52,491 bases of DNA from Candidatus Anaerostipes excrementavium (GCA_019114985.1 DXEM01000036.1:1-52491), one strand, 5' to 3'. Positions 24,951 to 33,945 are shown, counted from the stretch's first letter. The notes: generated from the sequence alone by a model not told the origin. Program-made: numbers and translations.

Positions 24951-25211
24951 GTGGATAAATATGTTGGGCAAAATTGCTCTTGTCAAAGAGATCGTTCCAT
25001 GCAGTCCCGGTGTGACTGCGATCCGCCGATGAGGAACCGGAATCAGTGGCAGCATCGTCATGATGGCGTTGATTCCATGCAGATTGCGATGCAGTATGTG
25101 CCGTGGCAGCATTGGGACCAGGTATATTGTCCGGAAGAAGGATTGAATTACGGAACCATTTTTCCAGAATTAAATAAGCCATTTTATGGGAAAGGGGCGT
25201 GCCGTCGATGA
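24951..25211 (+). CDS. cotJA: Spore coat-associated protein CotJA
   Basis: Small inner-coat protein (86 residues) recognised by the C-terminal AMQYVPWQHWDQVYCPEEGLNYGTIFPEL pattern with the hallmark VPWQ and GTIFPEL. An ATG at 24945 is in frame, but AAAGGAG (24937-24943) is only one base away from it and 7 bases from the GTG at 24951, so GTG is the start. The N-terminal half is rich in Cys, Arg and Gln, likely for cross-linking in the coat. Stop overlaps cotJB (ATGA). Confidence 0.88.
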   Translation: MDKYVGQNCSCQRDRSMQSRCDCDPPMRNRNQWQHRHDGVDSMQIAMQYVPWQHWDQVYCPEEGLNYGTIFPELNKPFYGKGACRR

Positions 25212-25468
25212 ATAAATATGATCAAAAAAAATTATTGGATTATATCAATGCGGTAAGCTTTGCTCTGGTGGATACGACACTGTATCTGGATACCCATCCG
25301 GGAGATCAAGAAGCAATCCATCAATTTCATCAGTATCAGCAGGCAAGAAATAAGGCTGTAAAAGAGTATTCCCAATATTTTGAGCCTTTAACCATTGATT
25401 CCGCAGAAATTACGGATACGTTTACGTGGGCAACCAAACCTTGGCCATGGATGAAGGAGGGATGCTGA
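25208..25468 (+). CDS. cotJB: Spore coat protein CotJB
   Basis: 86-residue spore protein with the family pattern LLDYINAVSFALVDTTLYLDTHP then YSQYFEPLTIDSAE and a terminal PWPWMKEGC. A GTG at 25199 is in frame but lies directly at the AAAGGGG ribosome site; the ATG at 25208 is 10 bases from it and overlaps the cotJA stop. CotJA and CotJC depend on each other for coat assembly in Bacillus; the role of CotJB is less clear. One base separates it from cotJC. Confidence 0.9.
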   Translation: MNKYDQKKLLDYINAVSFALVDTTLYLDTHPGDQEAIHQFHQYQQARNKAVKEYSQYFEPLTIDSAEITDTFTWATKPWPWMKEGC

Positions 25469-25469
25469 T

Positions 25470-26072
25470 ATGTGGAATTATGAAAAACGACTGGAATACC
25501 CGATTAAAATTAAACAGAATAATCCGGAACTTGCAAAAGTCATTATCACTCAATATGGAGGACCAAACGGTGAGTTAGGCGCTTCCATGAGATATCTTTC
25601 TCAGAGATTCGCAATGCCATATAAAGAAGTATGCGGAGTTTTGACCGATATCGGTACGGAAGAATTGGCGCATTTGGAGATGGTTTCTACGATCGTGCAT
25701 CAGCTGACCAGCAATCTGACACCGGAACAGATCGTTGCCGGAGGATTTGATCAGTATTATGTGGATCATACGACCGGAGTCTGGCCGCAGGCTGCCAGCG
25801 GAGAACCATTCAGTGCTTCCATGTTCCAATCTGTCGGCGACCCGATCACAGACTTAAGCGAAGACCTGGCTGCGGAACAAAAGGCCAGAACGACGTATGA
25901 CAACCTGCTTCGTCTGATCAAAGACCCGGATGTCAGAGATCCGATTGCTTTCTTAAGACAGAGAGAAATCGTGCATTTCCAGAGATTTGGAGAAGCCTTA
26001 AGGCTGGTACAGGAAAGACTGGATTCCAAGAACTTCTATGCATTCAACCCGGCGTTTGATTGTAAATCATAA
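25470..26072 (+). CDS. cotJC: Spore coat protein CotJC, manganese catalase-like
   Basis: 200-residue ferritin-like protein of the Mn-catalase family. Ligand helices are intact: PNGELGASMRYLSQRF, TDIGTEELAHLEM (Glu and His ligands), DLAAEQKARTTYDNLLRL and FLRQREIVHFQRFGEAL (Glu and His ligands). The di-metal site therefore appears functional and may protect the spore from peroxide. Last gene of cotJABC; a terminator follows. Confidence 0.94.
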   Translation: MWNYEKRLEYPIKIKQNNPELAKVIITQYGGPNGELGASMRYLSQRFAMPYKEVCGVLTDIGTEELAHLEMVSTIVHQLTSNLTPEQIVAGGFDQYYVDHTTGVWPQAASGEPFSASMFQSVGDPITDLSEDLAAEQKARTTYDNLLRLIKDPDVRDPIAFLRQREIVHFQRFGEALRLVQERLDSKNFYAFNPAFDCKS

Positions 26073-26111
26073 AAAGGGAATTATTTTTTATTCCGTTAAA
26101 AATTTGTAAAA

Positions 26112-26138
26112 AAAGAGTCATTTCCAATGGCTCTTTTT
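26112..26138 (+). terminator. Rho-independent terminator after cotJC
   Basis: AAAGAGTCATT (26113-26123) pairs with AATGGCTCTTT (26126-26136) around a 2-3-base loop, then TTT. Its T-tract overlaps the -35 of the trk promoter. Confidence 0.75.
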
Positions 26139-26165
26139 GTCTTTTACATATAGTTATGTTAGAAT
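26137..26165 (+). promoter_or_regulatory. Promoter of trkA-trkH
   Basis: TTGTCT (26137-26142), 17-base spacer, TAGAAT (26160-26165) with an extended TG (TGTTAGAAT). Predicted leader about 60 bases. Confidence 0.65.
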
Positions 26166-26233
26166 AGAGACGAATATCAATGGATTCGGTGACGAGTCAT
26201 AAGAATAATTGAAAAAGCGGGGATGAGAAGAAG

Positions 26234-27595
26234 ATGAATATCGTTATTGTTGGGTGCGGAAGAATCGGTTCGACTCTGGTACAGGAATTAAGCGGTGAAA
26301 ATCATGATATTTCCATTATCGATGAGAAAGCGGAGATTGTACAGGAATTAGCGGAAACCTGCGATGTGCTGGGTGTGATCGGAAATGGAGCCAGCTACAG
26401 TATTTTGTCAGAAGCAGGTGTTGAGGATGCGGATATTGTGATTGCGGTCACGAATTCCGACGAACTGAATCTTTTATGTTGTTTGATTGCAAAAAAGGCA
26501 GGAAAGTGTCAGACATTGGCAAGAGTGCGTAATCCGGTATATTATGATGAAATCAAATTTATTCAGGAGGAGATGGGGATTTCAAGAGTATTAAATCCGG
26601 AATTAGGTGCGGCCTATGAGATTGCCAGACTGCTTCGGTTCCCATCTGCGATGGAAGTGAATAAGTTTTCAAAAGGGCGGATGGAACTGTTGAAATATCG
26701 AATTCCGGCCGGTTCCAGACTGGATGGACTTAATTTAAGTGAAATCAGCGTACATTTAAATTGTGATGTCCTGGTTTGTGCAGTGGAACGGAAAAAAGAA
26801 TTAATTATACCAACTGGAACATTTGAATTGAGAGAACGGGATGTGATCTCTTTTGTAGCAAGACCGAATGACGCCATGGAATTTTTCCGTAAAATCGGGG
26901 AAAAAGAAAATCAGGTCCATGATGTTATGATTGTAGGCGGCAGTAAGATTGCTTTTTATCTGTGCAAACAGCTTGCATCCAGTGGGATTCATGCAAAATT
27001 GATCGACAAAAGGCTGGAACGGTGTGAAGAATTGAGTGATCAGCTTCCGAAAACGATGGTGATCCACGGGAATGGAATGGATCACAATCTGCTGTTGGAA
27101 GAAGGACTTTTGGATACCGATGCGTTTCTTGCGCTTACCAATCATGATGAAGAGAATATTTTCCTTTCCCTTTATGTACAAGAACAGACAGACGCCAAAC
27201 TGGTTACCAAGGTACAGAAGATTAATTACGATGCCATGATTTCCAGATTGGAGTTGGGAAGCATGATTTATCCGGAATATATAACGGCTCAGTATCTGGT
27301 ACAGTATGTCCGTGCGAAACAAAATTCTATCGGAAGCAATATTAAAAATTTGTATAAACTGATGGATGGAAGAGCGGAGGCATTGGAATTTCATATTCAG
27401 AAAGGATCTCCGGTTATCGGAATTCCGATTCAAAATCTGCCAATCATCAAAAACCTGTTGATTTGCAGCATTTATCGTGATGGACGTGCCAAGATTCCGA
27501 ATGGTCAGGATGTCATCTTGGAAAATGACCTGGTGGTTGTTGTAACAACGAAAAAAGGGCTGCATGATGTCAAGGATATTTTAAGAAAAGGATAA
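26234..27595 (+). CDS. trkA: Trk potassium uptake regulatory subunit TrkA
   Basis: Cytosolic NAD(H)-binding gating protein of 453 residues made of two RCK units, each with a TrkA_N Rossmann domain and a TrkA_C domain. The first dinucleotide motif is VGCGRIGSTLVQ (residues 6-17), followed by IGNGASYSILSEAGVEDADIVIAVT; the second half has VGGSKIAFYLCKQL and HGNGMDHNLLLEEGL. The double form is the standard TrkA and not the single-RCK KtrA. trkH follows after 14 bases. Confidence 0.95.
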   Translation: MNIVIVGCGRIGSTLVQELSGENHDISIIDEKAEIVQELAETCDVLGVIGNGASYSILSEAGVEDADIVIAVTNSDELNLLCCLIAKKAGKCQTLARVRNPVYYDEIKFIQEEMGISRVLNPELGAAYEIARLLRFPSAMEVNKFSKGRMELLKYRIPAGSRLDGLNLSEISVHLNCDVLVCAVERKKELIIPTGTFELRERDVISFVARPNDAMEFFRKIGEKENQVHDVMIVGGSKIAFYLCKQLASSGIHAKLIDKRLERCEELSDQLPKTMVIHGNGMDHNLLLEEGLLDTDAFLALTNHDEENIFLSLYVQEQTDAKLVTKVQKINYDAMISRLELGSMIYPEYITAQYLVQYVRAKQNSIGSNIKNLYKLMDGRAEALEFHIQKGSPVIGIPIQNLPIIKNLLICSIYRDGRAKIPNGQDVILENDLVVVVTTKKGLHDVKDILRKG

Positions 27596-27609
27596 TGGAG
27601 GCATAAATT

Positions 27610-29067
27610 ATGAATTTATCAATGATACGTTATGTATTAGGACTGGTGATGATGTTTGAGGGAGCCTTCTTATCTCTTCCCTGCGTTGTTGCTCTGATTT
27701 ATCAGGAAAAAAAGGGATTTTCTTTTTTCATTATGATGATCATATGCCTTCTGCTTGGCTTTTTGCTGCGGTATAAGAAGCCGAAAAACCATGTGTTTTA
27801 TGCCAAAGAAGGTTTCGTTACGGTCGCCGCCAGCTGGATCGTGCTAAGCTTTTTCGGAGGATTGCCATTCGTATTAAATGGGGATATTCCTTCTGTCGTG
27901 GATGCAATGTTTGAGACGGTGTCCGGATTTACAACCACAGGATCCAGTATTTTGTCAGATGTGGAAGCATTGTCCAAATGCAGTTTGTTTTGGAGGAGTT
28001 TTACCCATTGGATCGGAGGAATGGGTGTCTTTGTTTTTGTATTGGCGGTCATGCCATTGACAGGCGGTCAGAATATCCACCTGATGAGGGCAGAAAGCCC
28101 GGGACCTTCTGTAGGAAAACTGGTTCCGAAACTGCGCACGACTTCTATGATTTTGTATAAGATTTATTTTGTTATGACGGTGATTATGGTCTTGCTTTTG
28201 TTAGCGGGCAGAATGCCGCTGTTTGAGTCTTTATTATTAAGTTTCGGGGCGGCGGGAACCGGTGGATTTGGTATCTTAAATACCGGATGTGCTACCTATA
28301 CGCCATATGTTCAGTATGTGATTGCAGTCTTTATGATTTTGTTCGGTGTGAATTTTAATGTGTACTATTTCCTTTTGATTCGAAGATTCAAGGAAGCCAT
28401 AAAGTATGAAGAATTAAAATATTACTTATTGTTTATTGGAGCATCCGTTACCCTTATTACAGTCAATATATGCAGGACCTTCCCGACTTTGGAAGAAGCA
28501 TTTCGTCATGCATTTTTTCAGGTGTCATCGATTATTACAACGACAGGATATAGTTCCTTTGATTTTAATGGATGGCCGGAATTTTCCAAAGTGATTTTGA
28601 TTCTTTTGATGTTTTCCGGAGCATGTGCAGGAAGTACCGGCGGCGGAATAAAAGTATCGAGACTTGTCATGATGTTAAAAACGGTGAAAAAAGAGTTATT
28701 GTTTTATGCTCATCCAAGAAATGTGCGAAAAGTAAAGTTTAACGGCAGAGTCGTGGAACATGAAGTTATTCGAGGCATGAATGTATATTTTGTAGCCTAT
28801 GGATTTATTATGATGTTTTCCGTTTTAATCTTAGCTTTGGACAATTTCGATTTTACAACGAATTTTACGGCGGTTGTTGCAACATTGAATAACATCGGAC
28901 CGGGACTGAGTGCAGTAGGACCTGCAAGCAATTTTGGGGCCTATTCGGATTTATCTAAGATTGTAATGATTTTTGATATGCTGGCAGGAAGGCTTGAAAT
29001 CTTCCCAATGCTGGTATTGTTAAGTCCATATACCTGGAAAGGATTGAGGCTGAGAAAAAGAAAATAG
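27610..29067 (+). CDS. trkH: Trk potassium uptake channel subunit TrkH
   Basis: Membrane K+-translocating subunit, 485 residues, with four M1-P-M2 repeats. Selectivity-filter glycines occur in ETVSGFTTTGSSIL, GAAGTGGFGILNTG, SSIITTTGYSSFDF and NNIGPGLSAVG. The intramembrane loop is marked by FSGACAGSTGGGIKVSR. TGGAGG lies 10 bases before the ATG. Works with TrkA encoded directly upstream. Confidence 0.95.
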   Translation: MNLSMIRYVLGLVMMFEGAFLSLPCVVALIYQEKKGFSFFIMMIICLLLGFLLRYKKPKNHVFYAKEGFVTVAASWIVLSFFGGLPFVLNGDIPSVVDAMFETVSGFTTTGSSILSDVEALSKCSLFWRSFTHWIGGMGVFVFVLAVMPLTGGQNIHLMRAESPGPSVGKLVPKLRTTSMILYKIYFVMTVIMVLLLLAGRMPLFESLLLSFGAAGTGGFGILNTGCATYTPYVQYVIAVFMILFGVNFNVYYFLLIRRFKEAIKYEELKYYLLFIGASVTLITVNICRTFPTLEEAFRHAFFQVSSIITTTGYSSFDFNGWPEFSKVILILLMFSGACAGSTGGGIKVSRLVMMLKTVKKELLFYAHPRNVRKVKFNGRVVEHEVIRGMNVYFVAYGFIMMFSVLILALDNFDFTTNFTAVVATLNNIGPGLSAVGPASNFGAYSDLSKIVMIFDMLAGRLEIFPMLVLLSPYTWKGLRLRKRK

Positions 29068-29096
29068 TAAGAATAGAATAGTCAGACTGAAATTTC

Positions 29097-29141
29097 AAAA
29101 GGCCTGTATCCCTCAAAACAGAGAGATATAGGCCTTTTCTG
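29097..29141 (+). terminator. Terminator after trkH
   Basis: AAAAGGCCTGTATC (29097-29110) pairs with GATATAGGCCTTTT (29125-29138), one G-U pair, 14-base loop, followed by a short T-rich run (TTTTCT). Confidence 0.7.
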
Positions 29142-29264
29142 GAGAGGAATCTTAAAGGATGCTTTTCTTTTTCTGTTTTTTATTATAAAATATTGCTATG
29201 TCAAAAAGGGGTCAGATGGATTTTTTGATTTCAGAATTAAAAAAAGTAGTAGGAGGATAAAATT

Positions 29265-29741
29265 ATGGGACGTGTATTCAAATTCCACAATGACGTAGAT
29301 ACAGACCAGATTATTGCGTCACAATACTTGCTTTTACCGAATATTGAAGAAATGAAGCAGTATACATTTGAATCAATTGACCGGGAATTTGCACAGAAAG
29401 TGAAAGAAGGAGATATCGTAGTCGCAGGAGAGAACTTTGGCTGCGGTTCTTCCAGGGAGCAGGCGCCAAGCGTCTTGAAGGCATTGGGGGTCAAAGCGGT
29501 TATTGCAAAGTCTTTTGCCAGAATTTTTTACCGCAATGCGATCAATATCGGACTTCCGGTGATTATCAGCAAAGATCTCTATGAGAAAGTAGAAGATGGG
29601 GATGCAGTCGATATTGATTTAACAGAGGGAAAGATTACGACAGAGAAGGAAACTCTTCCTTGTACCAAGCTGCCGCCGTATATGCAGAATATTTTGGATC
29701 ATGGCGGACTGATCAACTTCCTGAACGAAGGAGAGGTGTAA
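29265..29741 (+). CDS. 3-isopropylmalate dehydratase-type small subunit, first pair
   Basis: Swivel domain of an aconitase-superfamily hydro-lyase, 158 residues, archaeal/HacB-type length. FHNDVDTDQIIASQYLLLP contains the substrate-loop YLLL, and GENFGCGSSREQAPSVLKALGVKAV is the conserved substrate-binding serine/arginine stretch. In methanogen enzymes a hydrophobic residue after YL goes with isopropylmalate and an Arg (YLRT) with homoaconitate, so YLLL favours an apolar substrate. AGGAGG precedes the ATG. Large subunit starts 3 bases after the stop. Confidence 0.88.
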   Translation: MGRVFKFHNDVDTDQIIASQYLLLPNIEEMKQYTFESIDREFAQKVKEGDIVVAGENFGCGSSREQAPSVLKALGVKAVIAKSFARIFYRNAINIGLPVIISKDLYEKVEDGDAVDIDLTEGKITTEKETLPCTKLPPYMQNILDHGGLINFLNEGEV

Positions 29742-29744
29742 AAA

Positions 29745-30986
29745 ATGGGAATGACGATTGGAGAGAAAATTATTGCCAGAGCGGCGAAGGTCGATGAAGT
29801 ACATGCCGGTGAGATCCATACGATCGAGGTTGACCGATTGATGAGCAATGACGGAACGACGCATCTGACCGTTGATATGTATCACAATGATCTGAAACAT
29901 CCAAAGATTGCGGATAAAGATAAGATCGTATTTATTATGGACCATAATGTACCGGCAGAGAATCCAAAGACGGCTCAGGCACACCGAAAAATGCGTAATT
30001 TCGCAAAAGAGCATGGGATTGCCTTATATGAAGGAAAAGGCGTTTGCCATCAGATCATGGTAGAAAATTATGTATGTCCGGGAGAATTCATCATGGGCGC
30101 CGATTCTCATACATGTACATATGGAGCGCTGGGCGCTTTTGGTACCGGAATTGGATGTACGGATTTTCTGTATGCCATGGTGACAGGACAGTCCTGGGTA
30201 CTGGTGCCGGAGACCATTCGATTTGAGCTGACCGGAAAATTAAGACCGGGAGTTTATGCCAGAGATTTGATGCTGACCATCATTGGTATGGTAGGAGCAA
30301 ACGGCTGCAATTATAAAGTCATGGAATTTGCCGGAGAAGGGGCGCATAGCTTGGACATCGACGAGCGCCTTGTCCTTTGCAATCTTGCAGTGGAAGCAGG
30401 TGCAAAGACCGGAATTGTGGAACCGGATGAGAAAGTCGCAGAGTATCTGGAAAGCCGCGGACGCAAAGCAGAGAATATGTTCGTCAGTGATGAGGATGCA
30501 GTATTTGAAAAAGTATATCAGATCGATCTGGATCAGATTGAGCCTGTGGTTGCAAGACCGCATCAGATTGATGATGTTGTTCCGGTCAAAGAAGCCGGAG
30601 ACGTAAAGATTGATGAAGCGTTTTTAGGATCCTGCAATAACGGAAGAATTGAAGAATTCCGTGTCGCAGCCGAGATCTTAAAGGGCAAGAAAGTAAGTGA
30701 TCATGTCAGATTTATTATTGCGCCGGCTTCCAATGAAGTGTATATTCAGGCATTGGAGGAAGGACTGATCGATATTTTCCTGGATGCAGGAGCGATGGTC
30801 ATGAACAGCAACTGCAGCGTATGCTGGGGAAGCTGTCAGGGTGTGATTGGTGAAGGAGAAACTCTGATTTCCACCGGAACAAGGAACTTTAAAGGCCGTG
30901 CCGGCCATCCGGATTCTTTCGTATATCTGGGATCCGCAGCTACAGTGACAGCGTCAGCAATCGCAGGAAAGATCGTAACAGCATAA
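29745..30986 (+). CDS. 3-isopropylmalate dehydratase-type large subunit, first pair (divergent cluster region)
   Basis: 413-residue iron-sulfur subunit of the HacA/LeuC2 type. MGADSHTCTYGALGAFGTGIGCTD and the three cluster cysteines (GSCNNG, then NSNCSVCWGS) are visible. Two places depart from the usual text: SCTNG reads SCNNG, and the PGCS.C.G block reads NSNCSVCWGSCQG. The ending STGTRNFKGRAGHPDSFVYLGSA is also off the family norm (RNFxGRMG). It is therefore either a variant isomerase or one with a different hydroxy-acid substrate. Compare with the more regular pair directly downstream. Confidence 0.85.
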   Translation: MGMTIGEKIIARAAKVDEVHAGEIHTIEVDRLMSNDGTTHLTVDMYHNDLKHPKIADKDKIVFIMDHNVPAENPKTAQAHRKMRNFAKEHGIALYEGKGVCHQIMVENYVCPGEFIMGADSHTCTYGALGAFGTGIGCTDFLYAMVTGQSWVLVPETIRFELTGKLRPGVYARDLMLTIIGMVGANGCNYKVMEFAGEGAHSLDIDERLVLCNLAVEAGAKTGIVEPDEKVAEYLESRGRKAENMFVSDEDAVFEKVYQIDLDQIEPVVARPHQIDDVVPVKEAGDVKIDEAFLGSCNNGRIEEFRVAAEILKGKKVSDHVRFIIAPASNEVYIQALEEGLIDIFLDAGAMVMNSNCSVCWGSCQGVIGEGETLISTGTRNFKGRAGHPDSFVYLGSAATVTASAIAGKIVTA

Positions 30987-31014
30987 TGAAGATAAGATAG
31001 AAAAGGATGTAAAA

Positions 31015-31506
31015 ATGGAACAATTTACAGGAAAAGTATGGGTATTGGGAGACGATATTGATACGGATATTATTATTCCGACAGAATATCTTGCGCTCCC
31101 ATCCGTAGAAGATATGAAACAATATGGCTTCTCACCGCTTCGCCCGGAATTGGCAGGTCAGATCGAAGAGGGAGATATCATCGTTGCCGGCAAGAATTTT
31201 GGCTGCGGATCCTCCAGAGAACAGGCGCCGGAGATCATCAAAGCACTGAAAATAAAATGTGTGATCGCAAAATCATTTGCCCGCATTTTCTTCCGTAATT
31301 CCATTAATAACGGACTTCTCTTGATTGAGAATGATCAGATTCAGGAACATGTAAAAGAAGGGGATCAAATTGAGGTGACGCTTGGAGAGAAGATCACACA
31401 CGATGGAAAAGATTACGAAATCCACTCCCTGCCGGACAATCTGATGGAGATCATCAATGCAGGCGGTTTGGTTGAGGCAATGAAGAAAAGGAATGGGGTG
31501 AAATAG
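31015..31506 (+). CDS. leuD: 3-isopropylmalate dehydratase small subunit, second pair
   Basis: 163 residues, same family as the small subunit 1.7 kb upstream. LGDDIDTDIIIPTEYLALP holds the substrate loop (YLAL), and GKNFGCGSSREQAPEIIKALKIKCVIAKSFARIFF the conserved binding stretch. AAAAGGATG precedes the ATG at 31015. The gap from the first large subunit is 28 bases with no hairpin, so all four subunits lie in one operon. The symbol follows the most common member of the family; homoaconitate or dimethylmalate chemistry is not excluded. Confidence 0.85.
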   Translation: MEQFTGKVWVLGDDIDTDIIIPTEYLALPSVEDMKQYGFSPLRPELAGQIEEGDIIVAGKNFGCGSSREQAPEIIKALKIKCVIAKSFARIFFRNSINNGLLLIENDQIQEHVKEGDQIEVTLGEKITHDGKDYEIHSLPDNLMEIINAGGLVEAMKKRNGVK

Positions 31507-31508
31507 CA

Positions 31509-32750
31509 ATGGGACAGACAATGATAGAAAAGATCGTCAGCCGTAATATCGGAGCTGAGCGTGTAAAACCGGGTGAGATTGTGACGGTGAATGTGGACAG
31601 AGTCATGATCCATGATATTTTCATTCCTTTTGTTGCGGAAAAATTTGAAGAGATGGGATTTACCAAACTTTGGGATCCGGACAAAGTAGTATTGATCTAT
31701 GATCATATGGTACCGGCAAGCACAGTAGACGACATCCGCCATTTTAAGATTGGGGATGCCTTTGCAAAGAAACATGGAATGAAACATGTACATCGAAGCG
31801 ATGGAATCTGCCACCAGCTGATGACGGAATGTGGATATGCGAAACCTGGAGACATTGTATTTGGAACAGATTCCCATACGACGACTTACGGATGTGTCGG
31901 CTGTTTCTCTTCCGGAATCGGATATACGGAGATGGCCTCCATTCTCGGAACCGGAGAATTGTGGATTCGCGTGCCGGAGACAATTAAAGTTGTGATCAAT
32001 GGAAAACTGCCGGATAATGTTACTTCCAAAGACGTGATTTTGCGTCTGATCGGTGATTTGGGGGCAGATGGCGCGACTTATAAAGCGTTGGAATTTTCCG
32101 GTACGGCAGTGGATGATATGACGGTTGCTTCCCGTATGACCATGTCCAATATGGCGATTGAGGCCGGAGCGAAAGCAGCATTGTTTGCGCCGGATGAAAA
32201 GACGGCAGAATATTCTAACGTAGAATTATCCGATGTGGATTGGATTTACGGAGACGAAGATGCGGCTTACTGCCGAACGATTACCTACCAGGCAGAAGAT
32301 CTTATACCGGTGACTGCGTGTCCGTCTCAGGTAGATAAGATCCGTGATGTGAAAGAAGTGGCAGGAACGAAATTAGATCAGGTATTTATTGGTTCTTGTA
32401 CCAATGGAAGGCTGGAAGATCTGAAAGCGGCGGCAGAGATCCTAGATGGAAAGAAAGTTGCGGATTATGTGAAATTGATCGTAACTCCGGCAAGCCGTAA
32501 GATTTATAAAGAAGCGGCAGATGCAGGGTACTTAAAGATCCTCGCTAAGGCAGGAGCCATCATCACTCAGCCGGGATGCGGGCTTTGCTGCGGAAGAGCA
32601 GGCGGTATCCTGACAGACGGAGAAAGGGTGCTGGCTACCAATAACCGAAATTTCTTAGGACGTATGGGAACTTCCAAGGTAGAGATCTATCTGGCTTCTC
32701 CGAAGACTGCGGCAGCTTCTGCAATTGCCGGGGAGATCACGGAAGCATAA
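31509..32750 (+). CDS. leuC: 3-isopropylmalate dehydratase large subunit, second pair
   Basis: 413 residues, regular HacA/LeuC2 form: FGTDSHTTTYGCVGCFSSGIGYTEMA, GSCTNGRLEDLKAAAEIL with the first cluster Cys, and QPGCGLCCGRAGGILTDGERV with the other two. NNRNFLGRMGTSKVEIYLASP matches the family end. Exchanges 2- and 3-isopropylmalate in leucine synthesis if the assignment is right; no leuA or leuB lies in the window. The stop of the small subunit is 2 bases upstream. Confidence 0.86.
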   Translation: MGQTMIEKIVSRNIGAERVKPGEIVTVNVDRVMIHDIFIPFVAEKFEEMGFTKLWDPDKVVLIYDHMVPASTVDDIRHFKIGDAFAKKHGMKHVHRSDGICHQLMTECGYAKPGDIVFGTDSHTTTYGCVGCFSSGIGYTEMASILGTGELWIRVPETIKVVINGKLPDNVTSKDVILRLIGDLGADGATYKALEFSGTAVDDMTVASRMTMSNMAIEAGAKAALFAPDEKTAEYSNVELSDVDWIYGDEDAAYCRTITYQAEDLIPVTACPSQVDKIRDVKEVAGTKLDQVFIGSCTNGRLEDLKAAAEILDGKKVADYVKLIVTPASRKIYKEAADAGYLKILAKAGAIITQPGCGLCCGRAGGILTDGERVLATNNRNFLGRMGTSKVEIYLASPKTAAASAIAGEITEA

Positions 32751-32771
32751 AGACAGAGGGACGAGAGTATT

Positions 32772-33941
32772 ATGACAAAACTATTGATTTCGCTGTTTGT
32801 AAAAAACAGCGGCAATGTAACAGATGCCAAAGTCAGGAGCGCTTATGGAACGTTAGGCGGCATGGTAGGTATTATCTGCAATCTGCTGCTGTTTGCAGGG
32901 AAGTTTTTCGCAGGGATCATTACAGGCGCAATTTCCATTACGGCAGATGCTTTTAACAATCTTTCTGACGCGGCATCATCGATTATCACGTTAATTGGAT
33001 TTTATATTGCAGGCAAACCAGCAGATGAAGATCATCCTTTCGGACATGGAAGGATGGAGTACGTATCAGGGCTGATCGTTTCTCTGGCAATCCTTTTGAT
33101 GGGATTTGAGCTTTTGAAATCTTCCATTGAAAAGATTATTCATCCGGAGAATATTACATTCCAGATCATTTCGGTGGTGATCTTGATAGTTTCCATACTG
33201 GTAAAATTTTGGATGGCAGTCTTTAACAAGAGTATTGGAAATCGGATTCAGTCAGAGGCAATGAATGCCACGGCGACAGACAGTTTAAATGACTGTATTT
33301 CTACAGCTGCAGTTCTGGGAGGTATGCTGATTTTTTATTTCCTGGGATATAACCTGGATGGGGTCATCGGGGTTCTGGTAGCATGTTTTGTGCTGTGGGG
33401 AGGTTACGGAGCCATCAAAGATACGCTGAATCCTCTGCTTGGAGAATTGCCGGACCCTCAGCTGGTAGACAACATTGAAGATATGGTCATGCGCCATGAT
33501 ATGGTGATTGGCGTCCATGATATGATCGTGCACGATTATGGCCCGGGACGGCGCATCGTTTCTCTGCATGCGGAAGTGCCGTATACAGTAGATATTATGG
33601 AAGCCCATGATATGATCGATCACATTGAGATGCGGCTGATGCAGGAATACCAATGTGAGGCAACGATCCATATGGATCCGGTGGTAACAGACGATGAGGA
33701 AACAACAAAGACAAAGGAAAAAATCCAGACATTGATTGACCAGTATGATAAAACCTTATCCATTCATGACTTTCGGATGGTAACGGGAAAGACCCATACC
33801 AATGTGATTTTTGATCTTGTTGTTCCATATGGAAAGAAATATGACGTGAAAAAAATATTAAAAGATATACGGCAGAAGATCAGAGAGGAAATGCCGGGGC
33901 AATATTTTGCCGTGATCAAAGTCGATCGAAAAACGATATAA
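32772..33941 (+). CDS. Cation diffusion facilitator family metal exporter
   Basis: 389-residue CDF protein with six membrane helices and a long cytoplasmic C-terminal domain. Metal-site residues: ITADAFNNLSDAASSIITLIG in helix 2 (Asn/Asp, N-x-x-x-D) and ATDSLNDCISTAA in helix 5 (D-x-x-x-D). HPFGHGRMEY follows helix 2. In CDF proteins an Asp-x-x-x-Asp in helix 5 is associated with Mn(II), as opposed to His-x-x-x-Asp for Zn(II), so manganese export is my best guess. It follows the second leuC by 21 bases, same strand, apparently co-transcribed. The C-terminal half has many His and Met (MRHDMVIGVHDMIVHDYG) that may bind metal. Confidence 0.9.
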   Translation: MTKLLISLFVKNSGNVTDAKVRSAYGTLGGMVGIICNLLLFAGKFFAGIITGAISITADAFNNLSDAASSIITLIGFYIAGKPADEDHPFGHGRMEYVSGLIVSLAILLMGFELLKSSIEKIIHPENITFQIISVVILIVSILVKFWMAVFNKSIGNRIQSEAMNATATDSLNDCISTAAVLGGMLIFYFLGYNLDGVIGVLVACFVLWGGYGAIKDTLNPLLGELPDPQLVDNIEDMVMRHDMVIGVHDMIVHDYGPGRRIVSLHAEVPYTVDIMEAHDMIDHIEMRLMQEYQCEATIHMDPVVTDDEETTKTKEKIQTLIDQYDKTLSIHDFRMVTGKTHTNVIFDLVVPYGKKYDVKKILKDIRQKIREEMPGQYFAVIKVDRKTI

Positions 33942-33945
33942 GCAG

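Noticed and set aside
26801-27565. Open frame of 254 codons on the minus strand inside trkA
   Set aside because: Lies antisense to the fully conserved trkA frame, has no ribosome site and no family motif; a by-product of codon bias.
29142-29264. Possible T-box or leucine leader before the isomerase operon
   Set aside because: Only about 120 bases, no T-box core sequence, no run of Leu codons and no terminator-antiterminator pair seen.
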